DNA of 64,000 bases from Cordia subcordata (Eukaryota; Streptophyta; Magnoliopsida; Boraginales; Cordiaceae), in assembly GCA_028554755.1 (NCBI GenBank), contig JAPTOF010000025.1, positions 744,001 to 808,000 on the forward strand, given 5' to 3'. Of this stretch, positions 44,799 to 55,900 are shown one piece after another (positions within the stretch are counted from its first letter, which is position 1; each line of letters opens with the position of its first letter). The notes below the pieces were generated by a model that made no database searches, was not told the DNA's origin, and saw only the letters and a program-made list of their open reading frames with translations. A program made the position numbers and the translations under genes.

Positions 44799-46216
44799 TT
44801 TGTGCTTGGAACATTAGGGGATTGAATTCCCCAAATAAGCAAGAAAAGGTGAAAGTTTTGATCAACAAGTACAATGTTGATTGTTTTTGTCTTTCGGAGA
44901 CTAAGGTGAATAAGGAGAATTCCACCACCAATGATTTCAGCACATTGGGTTTTGAAAATTACATGGATGAGAAGATGGAAAGAAGATTATGGCTTTTTTG
45001 GAGAAACCACATCAAAATCAGCATCATTGATAGCATGGAGCAAGGTATTCTTTGTCATTTCTCTATGCCAAGATGTCAATCTTTTTTTCTTGGGTTTGTC
45101 TATGGCAAAAACTCCTCAAATTGTAGGAAATATCTTTGGAAGAAAATCAGATTGTGGAGTGAATGGTGCTGGAATGGGCCGCTTTGTATTATAGGTGATT
45201 TCAATGAAATTCTTCATAGTGGAGATAGATCCACTTCTTGGAGTTTACCCACAAGTGCAAGAGACTTTAAACTTTGTGTTTGTCAAGCGAACTTGCTTGA
45301 AATCAAAACTTTTGGTCCACACTTTACTTGGTCTAATAGAAGCACCCAAGGAAACTTCATTGCAAGCAAAATTGATAGGGCACTCATCAACCTTTATTGG
45401 GAGAAGCATATGGAGAATTCTTTCCTTTTGGTGGAGAATCCAAGCATTTCTGACCATTGCCCTCTTATTTTAAATGTGATGCCGCCCAAGCCCTCCTCAC
45501 CAAAGCCATTCAAGTTCTATAATGCTTGGGCCACACATGCTGAATTTCCCCATTTTATTAATAGACATTGGAGTGCACGGGTTTATGGCACTCCAATGTT
45601 TATTCTTTACCAAAAGCAAAAAGCACCATAAAAAAGCATTGAAAAATTTTGATAAGGAGCACTTCTCTTGCATTAAGCAGCAAATCAGTCAGCTTAAGGA
45701 TAATCTCCATGAAGTGCAAGTTGACATTCTTAATGGGATTATCAACGAGGAAATTCTCAACAAGGAAAAAGATATCCTTGGAAAAATTGAGGAACTTGAC
45801 AGCATTCATAGGCATATGCTTCACCAAAAGTCAAGGCTTCAATGGATAAAGTATGGGGATGCAAATTCAAATTTCTTTCACAATGTTATCAAAGGGAGAA
45901 GAAGGAAAAACACTATCAATGCCATCAAAGATAAAGATGGGAACACAATAACTTCTTATGATGGCATTAAGGAAGAGTTTCTATCCTTTTTCATGAAGTT
46001 AATTGGAACTCCGAAAAGCACCCAAGCTAATGTTGAAGATGTCAAAAGCATTCTTGGCAAAACCATCAAGGAGGAATACTTGGCTGATTTGATTGCTCCT
46101 AACACTCGGGAAGAGATTATGAGTACTCTTTTTTCTCTCAACCCCAACAAAAGCCCGGGGCCGGATGGATACACCTCACTTTTCTACAAAAATGCATGGA
46201 ACGAAATTGGAGAAGA
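44795..46216 (+). pseudogene. D1 ORF2 (EN and RT start)
   Basis: MICAWNIRGLNSPNKQEKV, SETKV, GDFNEILHSGDRSTSW, SKIDRALIN, SDHCPLILN. A frame shift near 45620 in the AAAGCAAAAAGC repeat. The frame then continues HKKALKNFDKEHFSC... SRLQWIKYGDANSNFFHNVIKGRRRKNT, NPNKSPGPDGYTSLFY. Truncated at NEIGED by M5. Where T has the dead TAG (VNE*), D1 reads VDILNGIINEEILN, so the TAG is a T-lineage mutation. Confidence 0.82.
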
Positions 46217-48802
46217 TTTTTTTTGCGGGGCAAGTAAGATGGGATATATTCCAATATTCAAAAAAAAATTACATGAACAAAGGTTGTGGAGAGGTACAAG
46301 AACCTATACAACAACATCATCTAATCTCCACAATTTACATAAAGTTTTGTTCAAAGAAGAAGACTGGAATTTTCTACCATTTGTAAGTTTAACTCTAACA
46401 TCATTAAAGATAGTATCAAATATAAATTCCTCAGTTCTAGCTTGATTTTTGAAGATACGTTGATTCCTTTCAATCCAAATGTAGTAAATGGCTGCCCCAA
46501 GGAGATGCTTGAAAATTGTGGCCTTCAAATGCTTTTCAAGAGCAAAAGGTGTGGAGTACTCGATAATATCATGCCAACAAATCAGATTTTCTGGAACGAG
46601 AGTGAGTTGCAAGCCCTTTCTCCAAATCCTCCTGGTGAAACAACATTCAAAGAAAAGATGCTCCCTAGTTTCACAACCCATGTAACAAAAAATACACGTT
46701 GGGTTAATATGGAGTCCCCAATGCAAGATTCTGAATTTTGTGCTAAGGCGATCACGGAAAGCATGCCAAACAATGAAGCTATGTTTAGGATTATGCCTCT
46801 TGTGACAGATGTAATGATAACCTTCAAAATGAGTGCCCTTCCTTCTAATACAATCCCAAGTGTGGAAGAAAGAGAAGCTTCCACTAGGAGAAAGGTTCCA
46901 TAAAATTTTATCCATGGCTCGTTCAATAGGTTCAAAATCTGGAACATCAACTTGGGAGAGGTGAATTGGCCAATTCCAAACACCATTTGTGAAAATATCA
47001 CTAACCTTTGAATGAAGTGGGGGATATGGAATTGTGTTAGTCCAATGCTCAAGAAAAAGGCCGTCCTTGTGCCAATTGTCAATCCAAAAGAAGGTGCTTG
47101 CTCCATTGCCAATCTTGTGTTGGATATATCTCTTTGCCAAAACACGGCAGCCAAGAAGAGTTTTGAAAACCCAACTAACATCCTTGGGAATATGTAACAT
47201 CCAAATTGAAGAGTCTTTGATATAGTTGGCATGAACCCATTGACTCCAAAGTGAATCTTTAATAGCATAACTCCTCCAAAAAATTTTCAGCATGTATGTA
47301 AGATTAACCTCTTCAATGCTCCGAATACCAAGTCAACCCTCTTGAAAAGGGAGACAAACTTCTTTCCACGCCACCTTTAGACCAGTTCCTCTCCACAAAA
47401 AAGCTTTAAATTTTGACTCAATGGCTGCCACAACACCTTTTGGTAAGAGAAAAGCATTTGCCCAATAAGCACAAATTTGGAGGAGGACGGATTTGATGAG
47501 CACTAGTCTTCCCGCAAAAGAAAGCCAATTATTACTCCATGAATCAAGCTTAGAGTTGATTTTTTCCAAGAGTGAACAGCAATCATTCTTCCTAAGCTTT
47601 CTTGAAACAAGTGGAATGCCCAAGTAACGGATTGGAAGCTTACCCTCTTGAAACCCAATTCTATTCATAATTGCTCTTTTCTCTTCATTTGAGGCCCCTC
47701 CAAGGAAGAACACACTCTTTGCATTATTTACAACCAGCCCTGAATAAGTTGAGAAAGTCTTCAATGTGCTCATGATACAATCAATTAAATACATATCCCC
47801 TCTACAAAACATAAAAAGATCATCCGCAAAACAAAGATGATTAAGCTTGATGCTCCCACACTTTGGGTGAAAGTGAAACCTCGGATTAGAAGCCAAGTTG
47901 TTTAGCATGCATGTAAGCACCTCCATACAAAGAACAAAAATGTAAGGGGAGATGGGATCTCCTTGCCGAATGCCATTTGCACCAAAGAAATATCCTTCCA
48001 ATCCTCCATTTAGGGCAATGCAAAAACTAGGAGTTTTAATGCACTCCATAATCCAGCCCACAAACTTTTTAGGGAAGCCAAAAGCAAAAAGGGTGCATTC
48101 AATGAATCTCCAATTTAAGGAATCAAAAGCTTTCATGATGTCGACTTTAAAAGCACATCTTGAAGTGATATGTCTCCTTTGATAACCTCTCAAAATGTCA
48201 TTTGCCATAAGAATATTTTCATGGATGAGTCTACCCTTCATGAAGGCTGATTGATTCCATGAGATAATGTGTGATAAGCAAGCTTTTAATCTATTTGCAA
48301 TGATCTTAGAAATGCACTTGTAGATAGTATTACAGCAAGAAATAGGCTTATAATCCTTGACCATGGAAGGATTTGAGGTTTTGGGCACAAGAGCAATGAT
48401 AGTGGCATTTACCTCTTTAAGTAGCTTGCTAGAGTCAAAGAAAGATTTGATTGCATTTAGGACATCATTACCCACAATTTCCCAAGCAGCCTTGTAGAAA
48501 TGAGATGTATATCCATCCGGACCTGGGCTTTTGTTTGGGTTGAGTGAAAAAAGTGACTCCTTGATTTCTTCATTTGTGATAGGTGCAATGGTGGTGGCAG
48601 CAACATCTTGATCAATTTGCTTGTCAAAGATATTTCTCAAAAGATCCACATTGATGGTTGTGGAAGAATCAGCACCAAGAAGCTTTTTGAAAAAGCCAAT
48701 GAATTCATCCTTAACTTCAGCTTCTTCAATAAGAATATGACCCTCCTCATTCTTGATGGCATGGATAGTATTTTTGAGCCTCCTACCTTTAACAACATTA
48801 TG
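46217..48802 (-). mobile_element. M5: 5'-truncated LINE, minus strand, bridging D1 and T
   Basis: Poly-T at 46217-46224, reverse of CTTGCCCCGCA(n). It reads leftward from HNVVKGRR at 48802. The left flank is D1 and the right flank is T RT, so the two sides are not the same locus. The right junction shares TTATGG with T. Loss of the D1 3' half and of part of the array accompanied or followed the insertion. Confidence 0.8.
46304..48802 (-). pseudogene. M5 ORF2 (RT, zf-RVT), one nonsense codon
   Basis: One continuous minus frame from HNVVKGRRLKNTIHAIKN to LCKLWRLDDVVV, broken only by TGA at 47333-47335 (GGA to TGA in the conserved EGGLGIR). RT: NPNKSPGPDGYTSHFY, KAFDSLNWRFIE, the GIRQGDP block, FADDLFMFCRGD, LPIRYLGIPLVSRKL. 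zf-RVT: CIFCYMGCETREHLFFECCF. EN is absent through 5' truncation. Confidence 0.82.
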
Positions 48803-49628
48803 GGCATGTATTACCACTCCTAGTTTCTCCATCTCCGTTAATGGAAGTCTTGAAGGGTTTTGCAAAGGGGCAAATGGAATTAGGCAAGGTGATCCTTTCT
48901 CCCCCTGTATCTTTGTTATTTGTATGGAAGTTCTTTCATCCATGCTTAACAAGCTTGAGCATAACCCAAGTTTTGGGTACCATCCCAAATGTGCAAAACT
49001 GAAGCTAAATCACATTTGCTTTGCGGATGACCTTTTCATCTTTTGTAAGGGAAACTTGGAGTCCATAAATCGCATTTTGGAAATTTTGAAGGAGTACCAC
49101 TAGTTCTCGGGACTCAAGGGAAACAGCAACAAAAGTGATGCATTCTTTGGGGGTGTTTCACAAAATGTTTTTTTTGCGGGGCGTGTTTCACAAAATGTTA
49201 AGCAACTCATCCTTGGAAAACTTGACTTTCAAGAAGGTCAATTGCCTATAAGGTACTTAAGTGTGCCTTTGGTCACCCGCAAACTTCGAAAAGGAGATTG
49301 TGGACCTCTCTTGGAAAAAAATTAGTGGGAGAATTGAGCAATGGACAGCTAAATTGCTTTCTTATGCGGGAAGACTTCTCCTCATCAAATCCACTCTTCA
49401 ACAAATTTGTGCATATTGGGCTAAAAGCTTACTCATACCTAAATGCATCATCAAGGAAATTGAATCAAAGTTTAGTGCCTTCCTTTGGAGAGACATGGGT
49501 GCTAGGATTGCTTGGAACAACATTTGTATGCCACAGGATGAGGGTGGCTTGGGAGTTAGATCTTTTGGAGAAATCAACCATACTTACTTCATCAAGGTTT
49601 TTTGGAGAATATATGCTGACCGGGACAC
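48803..49628 (+). pseudogene. T unit U5 ORF2, RT part up to the fusion
   Basis: Begins at ACITTPSFSISVNGSLEGF, then the GIRQGDP block (GDPFSPCIFVICMEV), FADDLFIFCKG, a TAG after KEYH, the 13-bp insertion at 49170, thumb, the shared A7 near 49315-49321, FWRIYADRDTLC, then fusion at 49629. Confidence 0.78.
49153..49199 (-). mobile_element. 13-bp LINE terminus flanked by a 17-bp target duplication
   Basis: GTGTTTCACAAAATGTT occurs at 49153-49169 and 49183-49199. Between them lie only TTTTTTGCGGGGC, the reverse complement of a GCCCCGCA(n) terminus identical to the ends of M5 and M6. The other T units have a single copy of the target here. It is a complete target-primed insertion that stopped after the tail and about 7 nt of element. 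Confidence 0.85.
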
Positions 49629-49916
49629 ACTTTGTGTGAAAATGAAGAATGTTCCCCTTTGTCTTTGGTCAGAAAGAGGCTTTAGCTATTTAGGCTCCTT
49701 CATTGCAAAACCAATCCAAATTGATGCTCTTACGGAATCAAGGAGGAATCTTGAATATGCGAGAATTTGCATTGAGGCTAAGTTCGAGGAAAAATTGCCG
49801 GATGAAATTTTCCCAAAGTTAAGGGATGGAACAAGAACTCGGGTTTGCGTGGGAACCAAGTGTTTGCACTCATTGTAAGATGGTAGGTCACTTGGTTGAT
49901 CAATGTCCCTCAAGAA
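49629..49916 (+). pseudogene. T unit U6 ORF1 fragment, left of E1
   Basis: KMKNVPLCLWSERGFSYLGSFIAKP... SRRNLEYARICIEA, frame change near 49850, knuckle CTHCKMVGHLVDQC. It is replaced by E1 sequence at CAAACT, which both share. Confidence 0.75.
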
Positions 49917-50636
49917 CAAACTACATTAAGAATGAATCAATCTGGACAATTTCTTGCCCAATTGACTCAAGTTGGATCTTAAAGAAGCTTCTCAATTGCC
50001 GAGCTTCAATTAGGAGTCATATCTCACATGTTCTTGGAGATGGAAGAAACACACACTTTTGGCTTGATAAATGGCATAACAATGGTACTCTCCTTGAGCA
50101 TTGGAATGGCTCCTTCAACCATCCACCTCTTCATGCAAAGTTACGAGAAATCTTCTCAAATGGCTCTTGGAATTGGCCAATTCAGCTTATGCATATTCCC
50201 ATCCCAAACGCTGCCATTGTTGAGAATAATATGGATTCTTACTCTTGGAGCCTCTCAAATGATGGGAAATTCTCTTTTAAGCACACTTGGGAGCACTTGC
50301 GTAAGCGAAAAAGCAAGATTGAATGGCACAACGTTATTTGGTTAAAAAACCATACACCAAAGCATGCTTTTATCACTTGGATTGCAATGCATGATAGGCT
50401 CACAACAAAATTCAGAATACTTACTTGGGGTATTGAAATCAACTCAAATTGCATCTTTTGCAACTTAGCTTGTGAAACAAGGGACCATCTCTTCTTCCAT
50501 TGTAGTTTACAAGAAGAATATGGCAAAGGGGACTTGAGTTAACATGCATCAAAGATCCACCGACCTTGTGGAATGAGATTTTCACTTTCCTTACTCCGTA
50601 CGTTCTTGAAGGCAATCTCAAAGCAACACTCATCAA
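49917..50636 (+). pseudogene. E1 ORF2 C-terminal fragment, left of C2
   Basis: NYIKNESIWTIS through HVLGDGRNTHFWLDKWHNNGTLLEHW, then zf-RVT CIFCNLACETRDHLFFHC. A frame change near 50510 (LQEEYGKG for FTRRIWQRG). C2 interrupts at ATLIKY. The remainder is 56558-56800 (KHIFEATIYFIWLEKNN.., shifted near 56612), followed by a short 3' UTR. Confidence 0.75.
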
Positions 50637-50676
50637 ATATTCCAGATACACTCAAGTGACTGATTCTCTCTCTACC

Positions 50677-50754
50677 ATGAAACTCCTCTTCCTTCTCTCT
50701 AAAACTTTCAGCCACCCCCCCACCACCATCCGCCACCTTCTCCTTCTCCTTTGA
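50677..50754 (+). CDS. Upstream ORF in C2 leader (MKLLFLLSKT...)
   Basis: 25 codons, differing from the C1 uORF by one residue. It ends 84 nt before the ORF1 ATG. Confidence 0.5.
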   Translation: MKLLFLLSKTFSHPPTTIRHLLLLL

Positions 50755-50838
50755 AATCTTTCTTCTTTTTCTTCTTTTCCTCCTTCTTTTCTTCTCCCCC
50801 TTGCTGTTTTCTCTTGCCTTTTCTCCCTTTTCTTTTTC

Positions 50839-52905
50839 ATGGGTAGAAAGAAGAAAACTTCTTTTCCTTCACGTCATAATGCAAGGATTTCAGAAAGTAA
50901 AAAATCTAAAGTTAGTAAATCTAAATCCATGGCAAAGCCCAGTCATGCTCCTTCCTTAGAGGTTGATTCGGCCTCTTTTCTTGAGAGTGAAGATGTCTCC
51001 TCAACCTCTAGCAAAGTTTTTAGAGAAGTCTATGATGCCCTTGAATTAGGTAAATCATTCCAGCAACTTCATAAGCCAAATATCTTGGAGAAAAAAGAGA
51101 TGGTTCAAGATTTCTTGCAAAAATCTAGTTCTCCACAAAACTCTTGCTTGCAATATGACAAAAACTTACTTGAGAAAGATCTTGCTCAGCACCTTTTTGT
51201 CTCTCCCCAAAAGAGCTCGAGTCCAATGAGCCCGAGTATGCAAGCTAAACACTCAGAATTTTCACATAGCTTCTCTAATGGAGAATTAACTTTGAGGGAT
51301 AGAGAAGAAGAAGTTCAAGCTTTACCCGATGGTCAACACCTTTTTTGTTTAGAGGGTAATAGCTTGGCTGAAATGACAGAATATTTTCAGCAAAAAGGTG
51401 TGTCAGCTTTGGAAAAATCAAATCAAAACTTGTCACCAAAAAAGTCAAATATGGACCCAAAGTCTGAACCACTTTTTTCAAAAACCATTGGGCAAAAAAA
51501 TTTTGAGCTTTTCCCTCCACTTCCATCTCAGCCGAAACAAGTACATCTAGTTGGGAACATACTGCAAACTCAGCAAACAAATCAACAAAACGAAAATGCC
51601 ACCTCAAATGTTTTTGCCAACTCACCAACTAATGTCAGCAAAGTTCATCTTAGTCAGCATGTTTCACAAACAAAATCCAATGAACTTCAAGCTCAAGGAG
51701 AGAATATCCAAGCTCAACATTCTCTCGGCCAAAGTTATGGAGAAAATGGAGCTCACCAAAATTAGCATAATGCTTGGAAAAGACCTCCCAAGCTAAGGTA
51801 CGAACCTTCTCCACACGAGCCTTCACTTGATTGGGAAAAAGATTTTGCTGGCCATTGTGGTTCTAAATTGCAACTTATTGAGCATGAAACTAAAATTATT
51901 GATGGAGTTAGGGAAGTTATTGACCCCCCAGCTGACATTTATGATAAAGGAGAGCAATTCTGGACCCATTGTTTAGTTGGACAATTCCTTGGGGCCCCCC
52001 CTTCTTTCTTTCTCATTAAAAATATAGTGGATTTTGCATGGAAGAAATATGGATGGGTGGACATTTTTTCGAAAGGAAAAGGCTTATTTGTTTTCAAGTT
52101 TGAAAAGGAAGAGTATTGCCAAAAAGTCTTGGAACAACTTTGGCATGTCAATCATAGGCCTCTTTTGCTAAGGAAATGGGAACCAAACTTGCAATTTGTC
52201 AACTTAAAATGCAATAAGATTCCATTATGGGTGAAACTTCGGGAAGTGCCTTTAAGCTTATGGTCGAGAGAGGGGCTGAGTTACATTGCTTCCTTTATAG
52301 GGAGGCCTCTACAAATGGATGCCTTAACTGAATCAAGGAGGAACTTGGAGTTCGCTAGAGTTTGTATAGAAGTTGATCTTGATGGTCATCTTCCAATTGA
52401 AATCTACCCCAAGTTAAGAGATGGTACTAAAACCAACGTTGAAGTGGAGTATGCTTGGAAACCTTCAAAGTGTACAAATTGCAAAATGGTTGGGCATGTG
52501 GAAAAATTCTGCCCTCTTCTCCAAAAACCAATAGCTCAACAATAAAGGGCTGCCCCTACTACTACAAAGCTTAAGAAAAGTGAAGAATGGCATGTTGTGG
52601 GGAAAAAAGATTCTACATTGGATAAGAATGCTCCAAACGTTGAAAGGCATTCTCCATCTTCGCTGGTTTCCAAAGGAAATGATGATGTTAGAGCAAACAA
52701 AAATAAGACTAGGTCTCCTAGCCCTCCTAGAAGATCTAGTCCAAGAAGAAACACCCTTAGCGAAACAAAGAACTCCTTTAATGTTCTGGGGAGTGATGTT
52801 GATATTGAAGAAGCAAATCAGAATCAAAAAGATCATTTCATGGAAGGAGTCCATCGTCTTTCATTAGTGGAGCCTCATGCTTCCACCTCTCCACCTCAAC
52901 AATGA
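50839..52905 (+). pseudogene. C2 ORF1 (688 codons, two nonsense codons)
   Basis: MGRKKKTSFPSRHNARISES start. Basic N-terminus (about residues 1-35), Ser/Gln-rich region to about 340, DUF4283 about 345-500 (WHVNHRPLLLRKW, PLSLWSREGLSYIASFIG, SRRNLEFARVCIEV), knuckle CTNCKMVGHVEKFC about 546-559, Arg/Ser/Pro tail. Only two lesions: TAG at 51763-51765 and TAA at 52543-52545, both C-to-T changes of CAG and CAA as judged from C1. The final TGA overlaps the ORF2 ATG at 52902. Confidence 0.87.
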
Positions 52906-55900
52906 TTTTTTGCTCTTGGAACATAAGGGGATTCAATTCCCCTAGGAAACAAAAGGAAGTGAAGGTTTTGGTGAATAAACACAAATTAGATTTCTTCTGC
53001 ATATTGGAAACTAAAGTTACAAGCGATGATTGTATTAAGAAGATTGGCTCCACATTTGAAGATTTTGGCTTTTTGAACTGTGTGAATGATTCCATCAAGG
53101 GCCGGCTCTGGTTTTTTTGAGAAAAAAATATCAATATTAGCATTGTGGATTCTTTTGATCAAGGGCTGCTTTGCATTGTTGAAAAGCGCATGGTGCATCC
53201 TTTTCTTGTGGCAATTGTCTATGGCCGTAATGATCCTCTTAGGAGAAAAGCTCTCTGGAATAAGATTGAAGAATGGAGTTTCGTATGTGGTAATGGGGAA
53301 CTTTTCATTTTGGGTGATTTCAATGAAGTCCTTTTCTGTGGTGACAAGTCAAACTCCTCTTCTATTTCTCCTAATGCCAAAGATTTTGCAAATTGTTTGA
53401 TCAAAGCAATTCTTAAGGAGTTAAAAGCACATGGTCCTCATTTCACTTGGACAAATAAGAGCTCTCTTGGGAACTTCTTGGCATGTAAACTTGATAGCGC
53501 TTTGGTCAATGCAAATTGGATTCATAATAAGCAAGACTCGTTTTTTTTGGTGGATAGCCCGGGCATATCCGATCATAGTCCTCTCATTGTCCATTCTTGC
53601 AAGTCTTGGATCTCCACTCCAAAACCATTTAAATTCTACAATGCTTGGTCAAAACACAAGGATTTCTTGAAGCTTGTCGAGGAACATTGGAGTGTGAGGG
53701 TTTTTGGCACTCCTATGTTTTCTCTCTTTCAAAAACAAAAGTCTCTCAAGCAAGCACTAAAGTCTTTCAACAAGAAATACTTTACTACCATTCCAAGTTC
53801 TCTCTTGAAGCTCCAAAATGACCTCCATGAAGTTCAGATTGAGACTCTCAATGGAAATATTAGGGCTGATTTGATCGAAAAGGAAAAGAATTTGCTGAAG
53901 AGTATTGATGAATTGGATGACATTTATAAATCTATGCTTTCTCAAAAAGCACGGAAAAATTGGATCAAAGAAGGGGATGCAAATTCTAAGTTCTTTCACA
54001 ACACAATCAAAGGTAGAAGGCGTAAAAGCTCCATTTCCATGGTCAATAATGATGAAAATCAGATTCTCACAAATGAGCAAGAAGTCAAAGCTGAATTTGT
54101 TGAGTATTTTAAGAAGTTCCTTGGCACTTCTTCAAGCTCTCTTGCCACTACTGAATTGATCAAAAATATTGTCGGTAAGACAATTAAAGTTGAAGAAGCA
54201 AACTCCCTTTTGGCTCCTATCACTCATGATGAGATCAAGAGTACACTTTTTTCACTCAATCCAAACAAAAGTCCGGGTCCGGATGGCTTTACTTCTCATT
54301 TCTACATGGCCACTTGGGAAATTATTGGTGAGGATGTTTTGAAGGCTATTACCTCCTTCTTTCAATCATGCAATCTTCTTAAGGAGGTAAATACAACTAT
54401 CATTAATCTTGTGCCTAAAATGCAAAATCCATACATGGTAAAAGACTATAGGCCGATTTCTTGCTGCAATACTATATACAAATGTATCTCCAAGATTCTT
54501 GCAAATAGAATAAAAAATTGCTTGCCTCACATCATCTCTTGGAACCAATCAGCATTTCTCAAGAATAGACTCATAAATGAAAACATCCTCATTGCTCATG
54601 AACTTATGAGAGGCTATGCAAGAAATCACATCTCCTCTAGATGTGCTCTTAAAGTGGACATAATGGAATTCGACAAGGTGATCCATTATCACCCTATATC
54701 TTTGTCATTTGTTATTGCTTGCATCACCACCACTAGTTTTTCTATTGCTATTAATGGTGGATTGGAGGGTTTTTTTCAAGGAGCTAATGGAATTAGACAA
54801 GGTGATCCCTTATCACCTTATATCTTTGTCATTTGTACGGAGGTCCTCACTTGCATGCTAAATAAGCTTGATAGCAGCCCGCACTTTGACCACCACCCAA
54901 AATGCTCTTCTTTGAAGCTAAATCACCTTTGCTTTGCGGATGATCTTTTCATTTTTTGCAAAGGAAATCTTCAATCTATTACAAGCATCAAGGAAGTTTT
55001 GGATCTCTTCTCCACTTATTCAGGGCTCAACATCAATCATGCTAAAAGTAATATTTTCTTTGGGGGAGTTCCGGATGACATAAAGCAAACTATCCTTCAA
55101 CAATTGGAATTCAAAGAAGGTATTCTTCCCATCCGCTATTTAGGTATTCCGCTTGTCTCAAGGAAACTTAGGAAAGCTGATTGCATGCCTCTCCTTGAAA
55201 AGATCAATGCAAAGCTTGAAAATTGGGCAAACAAATGGCTTTCCTTTGCTGGAAGACTTGTTCTCATTTAATCCATTCTTGTGCAAATTTGTTCTTTTTG
55301 GGCAAGTGCTTTCCTCCTCACAAAACGTACTATGGAAGCAATTGAATCAAAGTTCAGATCCTTTCTTTGGAGAGGTACCGGGCCAAAAATTGCTTGGAAA
55401 TATGTTTGCTTACCATTCCTTGAAGGGGGTCTTGGTATTCGAAGATTGAGTGAGATCAATGTCACTTACTTACTCAAAATCTTTTGGAGAATGTATGCCA
55501 CCAAAGACACTCTTTGGAGCAAGTGGATCCATGCAAATTATATCAAGAATAGCTCCATTTGGGCCATACAAATTCCTCATGATGCAAGCTGGTTCATAAA
55601 ATCTCTTTTGAAAATCCGTGGGGTTGCAAGGAATTTCATCCAACATAAACTTGGCAATGGCACAAATACTTTTTTTTGGCTGGACAATTGGAATCAAGAA
55701 GGTCCTCTTCTCGACCATTGGAGCTCAACCTTCCCTTCACCTCCTTTGCTTGCCAAGGTTTGCGACGTCTATATTAATGGTCAATGGACTTGGCCTTTAA
55801 ATCTTCTCCATGTCCAGATTCCACTTGTCAATCTCGATGAAAATGTCCATGACTCTTCTCTTTGGCTGCCTTCAAAGAACGGTAATTTTTCATTTAAGCT

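Larger units (their letters stand above)
34386..46216 (+). mobile_element. D1: LINE with full 5' end, 3' half lost; hosts H5
   Basis: The 5' leader CTCTAGAGCCGAAATG starts at the T junction. ORF1 (34550-44798, interrupted by H5) and ORF2 EN plus the first RT block follow, to NEIGED at 46216, where M5 poly-T begins. The rest of ORF2, the 3' UTR and tail are absent, and to the right of M5 the sequence is T, not D1. D1 is the closest relative of T in the window (PLCLWSKRGFSYL in ORF1; GDRSTSW and FGPHFTWSNRS in EN). Confidence 0.8.

Noticed and set aside
47333..48988. 551-codon minus frame taken as one protein
   Set aside because: Its first about 62 codons are antisense T sequence to the right of the M5 joint. 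Only the part from HNVVKGRR (48802) on is LINE coding.
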